A stretch of 64,000 nucleotides of DNA from a virus: the IMG/VR virus record IMGVR_UViG_3300042882_001046, positions 1 to 64,000 of that record; one strand, written 5' to 3'. The translations under genes and the position numbers were made by a program. The notes beneath the pieces are model-generated. The model saw only the letters and a list, made by a program, of their open reading frames with translations, was not told the DNA's origin and made no database searches. Positions 35,452 to 43,596 of this stretch are shown one piece after another; positions within the stretch are counted from its first letter, which is position 1; every line of letters starts with the position of its first letter.

Positions 35452-35685
35452 ATGACAGAGAAACAACCAATAGGATTACTTTTTGATAGTGTTGCTTATT
35501 ACACGCCAAATGATGTGAATAGATTATGTGATGATATGAACTTAGAACAGGCTTATTACATGATGATTAAAGCGTTAGAATTTGCACACAACGCAAGAAT
35601 TTTTACACTACAAGAATCAGAATTAGTTTCTAAATCTTTGAGAGTAATGAACACCCATTTTACAGAACAACCAAATGAAGAATAA
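35452..35685 (+). CDS. Unknown small helical phage protein
   Basis: 77 residues, helical (LFDSVAYYTPNDVNRLCDDMNLEQAYYMMIKALEFA), no recognised motif. It stands alone on the plus strand between two minus-strand genes and ends at a strong hairpin terminator. Promoter not obvious; the AT-rich 38-nt gap upstream holds the divergent late box for the other strand. Confidence 0.65.
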   Translation: MTEKQPIGLLFDSVAYYTPNDVNRLCDDMNLEQAYYMMIKALEFAHNARIFTLQESELVSKSLRVMNTHFTEQPNEE

Positions 35686-35714
35686 AAAAGAGGTCTCACG
35701 GGACCTCTTTTATT
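35684..35714. terminator. Bidirectional hairpin terminator
   Basis: Stem AAAAGAGGTC / GACCTCTTTT around a TCACGG loop, with A-run before and T-run after, so it works in both directions. It lies exactly between the convergent genes at 35452-35685 and 35715-36485. Confidence 0.88.
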
Positions 35715-36485
35715 TTATAATTTGTTTCCACAAGAAGGACAAAACTTAAAATTTCTTTTAATTTTTGTACCACACTCGGTACAATACTGTCTTATTTCTT
35801 CAACATTAATATTCTTAGTACCCAACGGAAGTATTTTAAATTTAACCGTATGAGAGGTGTGGTAGTTAAACTGCTCATAAGAATTAGTAAAGTTTTGGTT
35901 TGACTTTTCTCCCTTTTCAATTCTTCCAGTCTCAATTGATTTTTTTGATTTTAAAGACCTTATGTTTGGTCCTGTAGGTGTTGATGTTGAAGAATAAAAT
36001 GAGGTTGATGTGGAGCCAACAATATTACTATTACTTGTGGTAAATGTCATGTTACCGTAATAAGGTGACCCTGTATTAATAGTTGTCCAACCAGTACCCC
36101 AATTTCCACCTGAAAGGTGAGGGTAAACCCTAACTTCTTGTTCATCATAGAACTCAACCAATACATCCCCATTTAAGTCAATTGCAGACCTATTCTCGGA
36201 CGTATCTTTTACTTTGTAGGTAGAGAACTCAAACTTGTTATTTGTGTCAAGGAAACGTTCTAAAAACACTCTCTGACCAGGTCTTAATACAACACCTGAG
36301 GTTGAGATGTAATTTCCGTTTAACTTAATCTTACAGAGAACAGATTTGTGAGTTGGGTTATGAAGTTCAAATTCAAAATTGTCTTTATCAGTTAGAAAGA
36401 CATTGTGGCCGTTGTAGACCTTAAGACGTGACTTTTTCTTTGTGATGTGCGCAGTCGGTTTGCCCACTTGTGTTGTGTAATACAT
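35715..36485 (-). CDS. Zinc-ribbon phage protein
   Basis: 256 residues from the ATG at 36485; a TTG six codons further upstream is possible but less likely. The N-terminal ~100 residues are beta-rich (KKKSRLKVYNGHNVFLTDKD, GVVLRPGQRVFLERF) and look like a small beta-sandwich. A Gly/Ser/Thr/Asn-rich linker follows. The last 25 residues form a clear zinc ribbon, YCTECGTKI and KFCPSCGNKL (two CxxC). Zinc ribbons of this type often sit at the end of regulatory or virion proteins. Function unknown. Confidence 0.75.
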   Translation of the reverse strand: MYYTTQVGKPTAHITKKKSRLKVYNGHNVFLTDKDNFEFELHNPTHKSVLCKIKLNGNYISTSGVVLRPGQRVFLERFLDTNNKFEFSTYKVKDTSENRSAIDLNGDVLVEFYDEQEVRVYPHLSGGNWGTGWTTINTGSPYYGNMTFTTSNSNIVGSTSTSFYSSTSTPTGPNIRSLKSKKSIETGRIEKGEKSNQNFTNSYEQFNYHTSHTVKFKILPLGTKNINVEEIRQYCTECGTKIKRNFKFCPSCGNKL

Positions 36486-36586
36486 TTGTTTTAGTTTTAA
36501 CAATAGTTTTATGACTATGTTACCAATACCTTTGTATCCGTGAATACTCTACAGTCGTTAAAACTGGGGACTGATAAACTTAAATC

Positions 36587-36594
36587 TATTTATA
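36587..36594 (+). promoter_or_regulatory. Late-type promoter box TATTTATA upstream of 36644
   Basis: TATTTATA in the AT-rich gap, 49 nt before the ATG at 36644. A host-type promoter also precedes the same gene, so it may be expressed both early and late. Confidence 0.4.
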
Positions 36595-36606
36595 ATTATA
36601 ATTTAA

Positions 36607-36639
36607 TTTGGAAAATTGAAAATAATTTCCTTATCTTTG
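36607..36639 (+). promoter_or_regulatory. Bacteroidetes-type promoter, leaderless arrangement
   Basis: TTTG at 36607-36610, a 21-nt spacer and TATCTTTG at 36632-36639. The ATG at 36644 follows after exactly 4 nt. This is a near-perfect TTTG/TAnnTTTG promoter with no room for a 5' leader. Confidence 0.75.
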
Positions 36640-36643
36640 TTCT

Positions 36644-36994
36644 ATGAAAAAAATATTATTTGTTTTTTTGTTATTAATTTCATCAGTTTCTTTTGGACAA
36701 AAGAAAACTGAGGGTAGTCCTTTGGTTAAATACCTTTCAGAAAAAATTAATCAAGACATAACTTTTGTTGTGTGGGAAGAAAAAATGGACTCATTTAGAG
36801 TCCATGAAATAACTTATTATGACTTTAAAAAAGAAAATTACATTACTTTAGGCGAATCAGAAATAAAATTAATGTATCCTGAATTATTAAATTGGTTTAC
36901 AATTAAAAAAAATCTTCCACGACGTAGAACCAACAGGGCAAACATTAATAACCTTAATACTATCAAGACCGTCGACTTTGGGAATCGGCCCTAA
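36644..36994 (+). CDS. Small exported protein with signal peptide
   Basis: 116 residues. A clear signal peptide, KKILFVFLLLISSVSFGQ, of flavobacterial style is followed by a soluble domain (SPLVKYLSEKINQDITFVVWEEKMDS). Export to the periplasm is expected, unusual for a phage gene unless it modifies the infected cell (for example superinfection exclusion); this is inference. The last ~36 codons overlap the 3' end of the convergent gene at 36887-38113 (108 nt antisense), and they are Arg/Asn-rich and odd, which suggests a shifted or truncated end. Confidence 0.75.
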   Translation: MKKILFVFLLLISSVSFGQKKTEGSPLVKYLSEKINQDITFVVWEEKMDSFRVHEITYYDFKKENYITLGESEIKLMYPELLNWFTIKKNLPRRRTNRANINNLNTIKTVDFGNRP

Positions 36995-38113
36995 GTTTTT
37001 AACAATATTACCGCCAATTTCGGATGTCACAATTCCCCAAGGAAAATCTGGTCCCAATTTTTTAAAAAGTTTACCTTTTCGACCGTCATCATCAAACTCA
37101 CTAAACGCTTTCATATAATTTTCATTACCTAAAGGTGGAAATCTAAAAGTATTTTTGAAACTATCCTCTAGTTTCCAATCTTTCATTGCTGGTAATGCTG
37201 CGGACAATCTTGGGTCATCCATACTTATTCTTTCATAAGTTGTGTCCCCGTATTGAGATGGTAATGGTCCTCCTCCATATTTTGCCATTAATGCGGTTCC
37301 TAAAAATATTCTATACTCATCTGAAGAATCTCCTCTAAACATGGCGTCTCCATATGTTTTTCCATTATACTCAAAGTATATTATGTCAGGTTGATAATAA
37401 GTTTCATATGAAATGAAAACATTACCCTCACCAGCACCTAATGTCTTATCATAAATTTTCGTATAATCATTTTTAGGTAGTAGGTATCCCCCTCCAGCAT
37501 TTAACGGAGTCGTATTACAGAGTAATTTTGTTTTTGTACTTGTTGTAGTTTTAGTACCCTGTCCAACTATATCAAAATCTACAAATTGTTCTTTAGAATA
37601 CGCTTCAGCATATTTTTGTTTAAATTCTTCTGATTTGGCTCTATTATATGGCGTTTGACCAATCTTAACTTCTTTTACGTCCTTAGGGGCATTAATAACT
37701 AATGTCCCACTTTTAATCAAATCAGGGAATAACTCCTCAAAATAATTTTTTATACTGTTAGCTCTAGCTAAAGCTAAACTACCTTTTTCTTCAAAACCTT
37801 TTGGGTTTGTTACTAGTGATTCTCCCGCACTAATATTAACTGTAAATTTTGAAGAATCTGAATCTTTAATAAAATTTTCAATTTGAGGCTTTAAGTCGGA
37901 TAATGATTTTTTTACAGCGTCTGATTCATATTTACCAAACCCAAACTTATCACCTAATTTTGTTGTTGGGAAATTTTTATTTTCAGTTTTAGTTTCGGTA
38001 CCAACAACAACAGATGTTTGTTCTGACAAATATAAATTTTTTGTTGCAGACTCGTGTAAATTAAGAATTCTTAATCTTTCACTTTCAACTATATTCCAAT
38101 TTTGTTTAATCAT
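36887..38113 (-). CDS. Virion-associated protein with OmpA-like domain
   Basis: 408 residues from the ATG at 38113, chosen because a TATTTATT box ends 3 nt upstream; the longer form from 38128 would start inside the box. The N-terminus (RILNLHESATKNLYLSEQ) ends in L-S-E-Q, a candidate prohead-protease site. Residues ~85-170 resemble an OmpA-type peptidoglycan-binding domain (NISAGESLV, LALARANSIKNYFEELF, PYNRAKSEEFKQKY). The C-terminal half is unknown and Tyr/Gly-rich. It is encoded downstream of the capsid gene beyond a terminator. Confidence 0.68.
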   Translation of the reverse strand: MIKQNWNIVESERLRILNLHESATKNLYLSEQTSVVVGTETKTENKNFPTTKLGDKFGFGKYESDAVKKSLSDLKPQIENFIKDSDSSKFTVNISAGESLVTNPKGFEEKGSLALARANSIKNYFEELFPDLIKSGTLVINAPKDVKEVKIGQTPYNRAKSEEFKQKYAEAYSKEQFVDFDIVGQGTKTTTSTKTKLLCNTTPLNAGGGYLLPKNDYTKIYDKTLGAGEGNVFISYETYYQPDIIYFEYNGKTYGDAMFRGDSSDEYRIFLGTALMAKYGGGPLPSQYGDTTYERISMDDPRLSAALPAMKDWKLEDSFKNTFRFPPLGNENYMKAFSEFDDDGRKGKLFKKLGPDFPWGIVTSEIGGNIVKNLGPIPKVDGLDSIKVINVCPVGSTSWKIFFNCKPI

Positions 38114-38116
38114 ATT

Positions 38117-38124
38117 AATAAATA
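38117..38124 (-). promoter_or_regulatory. Late-type promoter box TATTTATT
   Basis: The plus strand reads AATAAATA; TATTTATT points to the ATG at 38113 with 3 nt between, the same spacing seen at 28076, 53493 and 57904. Confidence 0.6.
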
Positions 38125-38131
38125 TCATATA

Positions 38132-38166
38132 ATAAAAAAAAGGGTCCCATTGGGACCCTTTTTAAT
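38132..38166. terminator. Hairpin terminator after the capsid gene
   Basis: Stem AAAGGGTCCC / GGGACCCTTTT with an ATT loop, A-run on one side and T-run on the other. It ends the capsid transcript (minus strand) and insulates the next gene's own promoter. Confidence 0.9.
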
Positions 38167-38183
38167 ATTGGTTAGACCATAGA

Positions 38184-39974
38184 TTATCTCAATTCTCTCA
38201 AGTCAAATGTTCTAACACCATCAACTGTGATTCTTCCGTAGAATCTGTTGTTCACCATTTTCTTAGCGTATCTAGTCATGATACCTTTGATTGGTGTAAA
38301 GTTGAATGGGTTGTACATTGTTGGAGTTAATTGTAGAGGTACGTATGGTGCGTAGATGTAACCTGTGTCAAGTAAAGATGTACCTTTGTGACCCATTAAC
38401 ACTTGGTTAGGTGGGAAGTAAGGGTCTCTATACACTTGGTAACGACCTGCTAATGTACCAACTCTCTCAATACCCATGTTGTATTGGTCTTGCTCAGGAG
38501 CTGCGTTTGATACGTGGAAATATTCCAAGTCATCAAAAATTGCACTGATTTCAGAAGATACAACAATCCAGTTAGCTCCACCTCTCAAGGTAGATTTGTG
38601 GATTTGAGCTGAAATTTGGTTAATCGCTGTGATAAGCGTTTGGTTCCAGTCTTTCTGAGTATAAGGTACTGCAGAAGAACCTAATCTCTTCCAACCGTTG
38701 TAATCCCATCTTAAGTTCCAAGCCGCACCTTTTCTAAGGTCTCTCAAGATTTCTCTATCGATTTCAGCCGCAACTTGCTCAGATAATAAAGCTGTTAATT
38801 CAGCTTCAGCATCGATGTTGTGGAATGCCGCAACGTCTTGTGCCATTTCTGGAGACCATTGTGCTCTTAATTTTCTTTCAGTTACAGAAACTGTTACTGA
38901 CATAAGGTCGAAAGAAACCTCACCGATTCTATCTTCGAATTCTAAGTTCTTATAGATTCTATAAGTTGCTGTGAATGCGTTTGATGTATCAACTGTTGAT
39001 ACGAATGTAGAACCTGTGTAACCGTCTAATGAACCACCACAAGTGATACATACTGGTACCTGTAAATCAACTTCTAAATAGATTTTTCCTTCAGCATCAC
39101 ATAAGTTGTCATATTGACCACCATCAGTTTTACTGTTAGGGAATACTAACGTAGCGTTGTTGTTACCGTACTGTACAATACCTTTACCATATCTTTGAGT
39201 TACAACTCTGAATAAATAAGGGTTAGTTGTGTTAGCAGAAGTTGTTGTGTTTCCAGAAACACCATAGATTGTCAAATCAGATAAGAAAGCTTCGTTATCC
39301 ATTGGTTGACCATCAGGACCGATTAATTTACCTGCTCCATCAGATGCGAAACCTGACATAACTACTAATACTTTTCTGTAATCAGATTGAGTATAAGCAG
39401 AAGGAACTAAATTATCAGCTAACCAAGCAACTGTAGTTACAGGAGCTGTGATTGCAGAAAACTGTCCTTTTGAATAGTCGAATAAACCTGGTGGGTCTAA
39501 CGCTGGTTCGTTACCTTCATAGAATCTATCGTAAAGGTCTTTTGTGTTGTTATAGTCATAACCTGAGTTTGGAGTTTGGTTAGCAGCTGCGTTTGGTGAA
39601 CCGTAAGGTGCCCAGTGCTGATTTTGTGCATTCTCATAAGACTGAATGTTAGGTACGAAGTAGAATAATTTACCGATTGGTAAGTTCATAGCTTGTACTG
39701 AAACGATATCGTTTGCTAATAATTTAGAGAAAACTCTTCTAACGATAGGGAAAACAACTGTTTCAAATGCACCTGTATCAGATGTAGATGATGCTTCGTT
39801 AATTAAGTGTGAAGCTTGGTTTTCGTAAAGTTGAGCTACGTTCTCTCTCATGTGACCTTTAAGACCCTCTAAGAATCCTAATTTGTCCCATTTGTTGATT
39901 GTATCTTCTTTGATAACTTTAAGGTGCTTAAGACCGATGTTACCAACAAGACCTGATTCTAATAATGCTCCCAT
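38184..39974 (-). CDS. Major capsid protein (T4 gp23-like)
   Basis: 596 residues, near the size of T4-type capsid proteins. The N-terminal 60 residues are a helical propiece ending in HLINE60, followed by Ala61, an I-x-E-Ala site for the gp21-type protease. Then comes FPIVRRVFSKLLANDIVSVQAMNLPIGKLF, the typical gp23 block, and later ERKLRAQWSPEMAQDVAAFHNIDAEAELTALLSEQVAAEIDREIL, also characteristic. It builds the head shell. Codon use is more regular than in its neighbours, as expected for a highly expressed gene, and a strong terminator follows. Confidence 0.95.
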   Translation of the reverse strand: MGALLESGLVGNIGLKHLKVIKEDTINKWDKLGFLEGLKGHMRENVAQLYENQASHLINEASSTSDTGAFETVVFPIVRRVFSKLLANDIVSVQAMNLPIGKLFYFVPNIQSYENAQNQHWAPYGSPNAAANQTPNSGYDYNNTKDLYDRFYEGNEPALDPPGLFDYSKGQFSAITAPVTTVAWLADNLVPSAYTQSDYRKVLVVMSGFASDGAGKLIGPDGQPMDNEAFLSDLTIYGVSGNTTTSANTTNPYLFRVVTQRYGKGIVQYGNNNATLVFPNSKTDGGQYDNLCDAEGKIYLEVDLQVPVCITCGGSLDGYTGSTFVSTVDTSNAFTATYRIYKNLEFEDRIGEVSFDLMSVTVSVTERKLRAQWSPEMAQDVAAFHNIDAEAELTALLSEQVAAEIDREILRDLRKGAAWNLRWDYNGWKRLGSSAVPYTQKDWNQTLITAINQISAQIHKSTLRGGANWIVVSSEISAIFDDLEYFHVSNAAPEQDQYNMGIERVGTLAGRYQVYRDPYFPPNQVLMGHKGTSLLDTGYIYAPYVPLQLTPTMYNPFNFTPIKGIMTRYAKKMVNNRFYGRITVDGVRTFDLRELR

Positions 39975-40006
39975 TTTAGTATTTGTTTGTTTTAATTTAT
40001 TTTTTA

Positions 40007-41626
40007 TTACCCAATTTTACTCATTAAATCCTTCATTCTCATGAACTGAGGATTTTCGTAAGTTTTTGATTCAATTAAGGTAGTTGATGAACCTGTTGAA
40101 ACGTTTTTGTTTAATTTTGTTTCAACTGATTCGTTAATTGGTGTTGATTCAGTTTTAGATAATTCATCTTTAATTGACTTGTAAAGATTTTTTGATTCTT
40201 TCAAAGTTTCTACATTATCAAATCTTCTAAGAATATTTATTTTTTCTTTTTTAGTAGTCGAATGTTCTGTGAATAATCTAGTTGCATATGCTAAGTTTGA
40301 GTTGAAGATTGCAACTTCGTTAAGCTTTTCTCTGAAAATATTTAACGCTTTTCTGTATTCTTCATTCTTTTCTCTCAACATATTAACTTCTTCTTGAGTA
40401 GATTCTACTTTAACACCACTTTTACCATAAACATAGTTTCTGTTATTTGTGATGCCTTTTCTTAGACCTCTACCTTCTTTTGAACCCATGCCATAAGTTC
40501 TAGCAGCTTCTTTGGTTTCTCTTTTTTCAAAACCTGCGTCATCTCTACGAGCTTTAGTCGTTTTAAGGTTTTTTGGAGCAATTTTACCGTGCTTCATTGA
40601 TAACCTTTCATCTTCCTTGTCTTTGTATCCTTGACCTTCTTTTGTTTCTGCTTTAACAACTTTTGACTTGCCTTCCATATTTGCGCCTTTCTTGTATTCG
40701 AATTTTGCTTTACCAGTACCTACTGATTTAGGACCTTCTTTTTTGTCCTCTTTAAATCCACCTGCAGCTTTATCTTTGTAAGTGAATTTAGGTCCTGAGC
40801 CAATTCCAACACCTTTAGGTTTTACTGTCGATTTACCTTCTCTAACAGCTCTTCTATGGTTGTAAGATTCGTCCAAATCTTCTTCGTCGTCTTCTTCCAT
40901 CATGTCTTCATCTTCTGATTCCATCATGTCTTCATCATCTGATTCCATCATGTCTTCGTCTTCTGATTCCATCATGTCGTCTTCATCTTCTTCTTCCATC
41001 ATGTCCTCATCATCTGATTCCATCATGTCGTCTTCTGAATCAAACTCGATTTCATACATAACTTCTTCGTCTTGGTCAACGTCGATATCTTCAACGTCTC
41101 CGTCTTTTGAGAAAATTGCGTTGATTACATCTTCAGTATCAACATCCATTTCATCGATTTCATCTATCATAGTTTCATCCATTTCTTCCTCAGACTCACC
41201 AAGCTTAACTAAATATTCTGCATCAGCGTCGTTGTCAGTTAAGTGAATATCTTCACCATCTTTTTTAACGATGATTCCGTCTTCTTCACCCATAGCCTTA
41301 AACACCTTAAGAATTTCTTCGTCAGAAGCGTCAGTCAAATCTATTGGACTTTCTTCAGAATCCATATCCATGTCCATGTCAAATTCCATGTCCATTTCCA
41401 TATCATCCTCATTATCAGTATCCATGTCAACGTCTTCGTCGTCCATGTCTACATCTAATTCAACCTCATCTTCCATATCTTGTTCTGATAGAGATTCTTT
41501 TACTAACTGATTGATTTCTTCCTTCATAGTTGAAGCAAGTATTCCTTTTGCATTCTCGGCGATAGCCTCCTCAACATTTTTCATTTGAATGAGCGCCTCT
41601 TGTACTAAGTTTTTATTTTCTTGCAT
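40007..41626 (-). CDS. Prohead scaffold/core protein, acidic (gp22-like position)
   Basis: 539 residues, strongly acidic in the first half: D/E/M runs such as ELDVDMDDEDVDMD and a six-fold repeat of ESDDEDMM type (about residues 195-245). The second half is basic and helical, with a coiled coil (VNMLREKNEEYRKALNIFREKLNEVAIF). The C-terminus ends FMRMKDLMSKIG. It lies between protease and capsid genes, the T4 place of scaffold gp22. Possible protease sites include SLSEQ near residue 53. It should form the removable inner core of the prohead. Function is by position and composition. Confidence 0.8.
   Translation of the reverse strand: MQENKNLVQEALIQMKNVEEAIAENAKGILASTMKEEINQLVKESLSEQDMEDEVELDVDMDDEDVDMDTDNEDDMEMDMEFDMDMDMDSEESPIDLTDASDEEILKVFKAMGEEDGIIVKKDGEDIHLTDNDADAEYLVKLGESEEEMDETMIDEIDEMDVDTEDVINAIFSKDGDVEDIDVDQDEEVMYEIEFDSEDDMMESDDEDMMEEEDEDDMMESEDEDMMESDDEDMMESEDEDMMEEDDEEDLDESYNHRRAVREGKSTVKPKGVGIGSGPKFTYKDKAAGGFKEDKKEGPKSVGTGKAKFEYKKGANMEGKSKVVKAETKEGQGYKDKEDERLSMKHGKIAPKNLKTTKARRDDAGFEKRETKEAARTYGMGSKEGRGLRKGITNNRNYVYGKSGVKVESTQEEVNMLREKNEEYRKALNIFREKLNEVAIFNSNLAYATRLFTEHSTTKKEKINILRRFDNVETLKESKNLYKSIKDELSKTESTPINESVETKLNKNVSTGSSTTLIESKTYENPQFMRMKDLMSKIG
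40898..41044 (-). repeat. 24-bp in-frame tandem repeat in the scaffold gene
   Basis: CATCATGTC starts at 40898, 40922, 40946, 40970, 40997 and 41021, so the unit is 24 bp (one of 27). On the coding strand it encodes D-E/D-D-E-D-M-M-E-S repeats. Copy number may vary by slippage. Confidence 0.9.
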
Positions 41627-41648
41627 GAAAAAATTATTTAATTTATCA

Positions 41649-41656
41649 TATAAATA
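41649..41656 (-). promoter_or_regulatory. Late-type promoter box TATTTATA for the scaffold gene
   Basis: The plus strand reads TATAAATA; TATTTATA points to the ATG at 41626, 22 nt away. Confidence 0.6.
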
Positions 41657-41685
41657 GTGTCAAAATGAAAAAAAATTCATTTTGA

Positions 41686-42009
41686 TTATACCACTACGTA
41701 AGATTTATTTGATTGTTGTACTGATTTAACTAATTGATATCCTTGTGAATCCAACCAAGATGTGAGTGAATCAAAATTGGTTTCCCAAACTATGCATATT
41801 ATTGGGGTACCTAATGCATCCAATGCGGTAACCTGATAAGAATTTGTTCCAACAACATTATAGTGAATTGTAGCTTGAGGAATCAATTGTATTGAGTTAA
41901 TACTTAAACCAGTACCTTCACAATACGCCAAACAAGATGACCAAGTATTGGCAGAAATAACATGTTGTTGTTGAGATGGGGTAGTCCCTAATATTGCTAA
42001 GAAATTCAT
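41686..42009 (-). CDS. Unknown small protein in head module
   Basis: 107 residues, beta-rich (IHYNVVGTNSYQVTALDALGTPIICIVWETNF) with a C-terminal LTSWLDSQGYQLVKSV. No signal peptide or known motif. It lies between protease/DUF4494 and scaffold genes with its own TATTTATA box, so a head decoration or accessory protein is possible. That is inference from position. Confidence 0.6.
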   Translation of the reverse strand: MNFLAILGTTPSQQQHVISANTWSSCLAYCEGTGLSINSIQLIPQATIHYNVVGTNSYQVTALDALGTPIICIVWETNFDSLTSWLDSQGYQLVKSVQQSNKSYVVV

Positions 42010-42021
42010 ATATTTTTTTTA

Positions 42022-42029
42022 TATAAATA
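42022..42029 (-). promoter_or_regulatory. Late-type promoter box TATTTATA
   Basis: The plus strand reads TATAAATA, 12 nt from the minus-strand ATG at 42009. Confidence 0.58.
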
Positions 42030-42045
42030 TCCCCCAAACAAAAAA

Positions 42046-42068
42046 AGTGGTCATTAAGACCACTTTTA
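42046..42068. terminator. Hairpin terminator
   Basis: Stem AAAAGTGGTC / GACCACTTTT with ATTAA loop and A/T runs. It lies after the minus-strand gene 42091-42300 and before the next promoter box, so it separates two head transcripts. Confidence 0.85.
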
Positions 42069-42090
42069 AATTAATTAACGTTTAAGTCAA

Positions 42091-42300
42091 TTATTCAATA
42101 ACTTCATCGATTTTACTTTCAGACACCGCAGTGATTCTCCAATCATGTGTGAACCCCTCGTATTTTTTTGTTACTTTCGCTTCAACGTCTGTAACTGAAA
42201 AACCTTTTACAAGTTTTTCTTCTCTGATTTTTTTAATCTTTCCTGAATTTTCATCAGGGAAATCGTACTGAATTTTTGCTACAAAATATTTTTCTTCCAT
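42091..42300 (-). CDS. DUF4494-like small protein
   Basis: 69 residues. Pattern YFVAKIQYDFPDENSGKIKK, then EEKLVKGFSVTDVEAKVTKKYEGF, matches my recollection of DUF4494, a small family found in Bacteroidetes and their phages. No catalytic residues are apparent. It begins 4 nt after the protease gene, so it is translated from the same mRNA and is probably involved in late functions. The family call is moderate. Confidence 0.6.
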   Translation of the reverse strand: MEEKYFVAKIQYDFPDENSGKIKKIREEKLVKGFSVTDVEAKVTKKYEGFTHDWRITAVSESKIDEVIE

Positions 42301-42304
42301 AATT

Positions 42305-43021
42305 TTATTTTCCTAAAAAATCGTTCAATTTTTTCATTAAGTCAACTGATTTTTCAACATAATCATTTCCTTGTTTTGTTTTTATTTCTTCGTCTAAATT
42401 TTCCTCATACTTATTTCTGTCATCAGGATTTGAAAACAAATAAGCTCCTGGTGTAGATGGTGACGAAACTAAGTCAAAACATATAAGTTCAAAATCATCT
42501 TGAACTTCATTTCTTTCTCCAACTTTTTTAAGTGAACCAACCCCTCTTGATGATACTCCCATAGTAACACCTTGTCTCATTAAATTTGCTGCAATGTCTC
42601 CTTTTGTTGAAACAATTCCTCTTTCATGAAACCCTGGAGAAGTTAATAATTTTAACTTACCCATTAAGATATTTTTGTCCCACCAAATATCTGTGATAAT
42701 GTGAGACACTCTATCTAAGTCAATAAGTGATGATTCAGGGTGATTTAATTCTGAAGTTGATAATCCTTTAGCAATGGATTGTTTATATCTTTCGGCTTCT
42801 CTTTTTAATATTCTTTCAGGATAAGTTCTACCGTTTCTATTTGGTGTATCGTATTTCTGAAGTACCGCGTAAAATTCGAAAGGATTTCTATAATCAAGAT
42901 TTGTTGCTTCTTTTAATACCTCGATGTTACGAACATCGGTTGGGGAAACAAATCCAGCATCCATTTCAATCAATATACCATGACCAATCTCGCTGGCCTC
43001 TAAAATTCTTAAATTTTTCAT
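42305..43021 (-). CDS. Prohead core protease (T4 gp21-like)
   Basis: 238 residues. NRNGRTYPERILKREAERY, SELNHPESSLIDLDRVSHII (catalytic His candidate) and VTMGVSSRGVGSLKKV (catalytic Ser candidate), then LVSSPSTPGAYLF, follow the conserved blocks of T4-type prohead proteases. It cleaves scaffold, capsid propiece and internal proteins after (L/I)-x-E during head maturation. In this window I-N-E-A in the capsid protein and several L-x-E-Q sites fit this. It has a TATTTATC box 12 nt upstream. Confidence 0.92.
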   Translation of the reverse strand: MKNLRILEASEIGHGILIEMDAGFVSPTDVRNIEVLKEATNLDYRNPFEFYAVLQKYDTPNRNGRTYPERILKREAERYKQSIAKGLSTSELNHPESSLIDLDRVSHIITDIWWDKNILMGKLKLLTSPGFHERGIVSTKGDIAANLMRQGVTMGVSSRGVGSLKKVGERNEVQDDFELICFDLVSSPSTPGAYLFSNPDDRNKYEENLDEEIKTKQGNDYVEKSVDLMKKLNDFLGK

Positions 43022-43033
43022 CTAATCTTTTAA

Positions 43034-43041
43034 GATAAATA
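43034..43041 (-). promoter_or_regulatory. Late-type promoter box TATTTATC for the protease gene
   Basis: The plus strand reads GATAAATA, 12 nt from the ATG at 43021. Confidence 0.52.
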
Positions 43042-43057
43042 TACCGTTTTGAATAGT

Positions 43058-43498
43058 TTATTGAGTAACTTCTTTTTTTGAGTTTGAAAATTCAAAGTAT
43101 TTGTTTTGTATTACGTTATTTTTGTATACCGATTTTACTATAGTTTTTACTGAATCTTTAATTTCATTACATTTAAAATCCATTTCACATAAGGTATATA
43201 AGTTAATTTCTAAATTAAAAAAAGATTTTTTTCCTTTTGATATTCCACTTGTCCTTAGGTCTAAATCAACAATACTTTTTTCTTTAAATAGTTTTGGGTT
43301 TATGGATTCGAAAACAGAATGTTTTATTTCTCTTCCTAAGTTTGAAACAACTCTGTTCCAATTATCGTAGTCATCTTTTGGTGTTACCCACGATTGAATG
43401 TTAATGTATACCGATTTTAAATTTTTAGAATCAACAGTTCCATACACAGACTTAATGGGATTGAATAGGTTAAGCTTTACACTTTTTCCTTTTTTCAT
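43058..43498 (-). CDS. Unknown protein in head module
   Basis: 146 residues, mixed alpha/beta, basic, with a central GREIKHSVFESINPKLFKEKSIVDLDLRTSGISKGKKSFFNLEINLYTL block. No recognised family. It lies between the protease gene and the divergent bS21 gene. A role near the portal or core is suggested only by location. ATG at 43498; no TATTTAT box is seen in front. Confidence 0.6.
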   Translation of the reverse strand: MKKGKSVKLNLFNPIKSVYGTVDSKNLKSVYINIQSWVTPKDDYDNWNRVVSNLGREIKHSVFESINPKLFKEKSIVDLDLRTSGISKGKKSFFNLEINLYTLCEMDFKCNEIKDSVKTIVKSVYKNNVIQNKYFEFSNSKKEVTQ

Positions 43499-43596
43499 TA
43501 ATGTTCATATTATATACGTTTATTTTGTTAATCAAAAAATACGACATATATACCTAATTGTCAAAATTTTTTTTAAATCGGAGATATTTCTAGAAT

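Noticed and set aside
40902-41246. Plus-strand Ser-rich ORF opposite the scaffold gene
   Set aside because: The Ser repeats are only the antisense reading of Asp/Glu/Met codons in the scaffold repeat.
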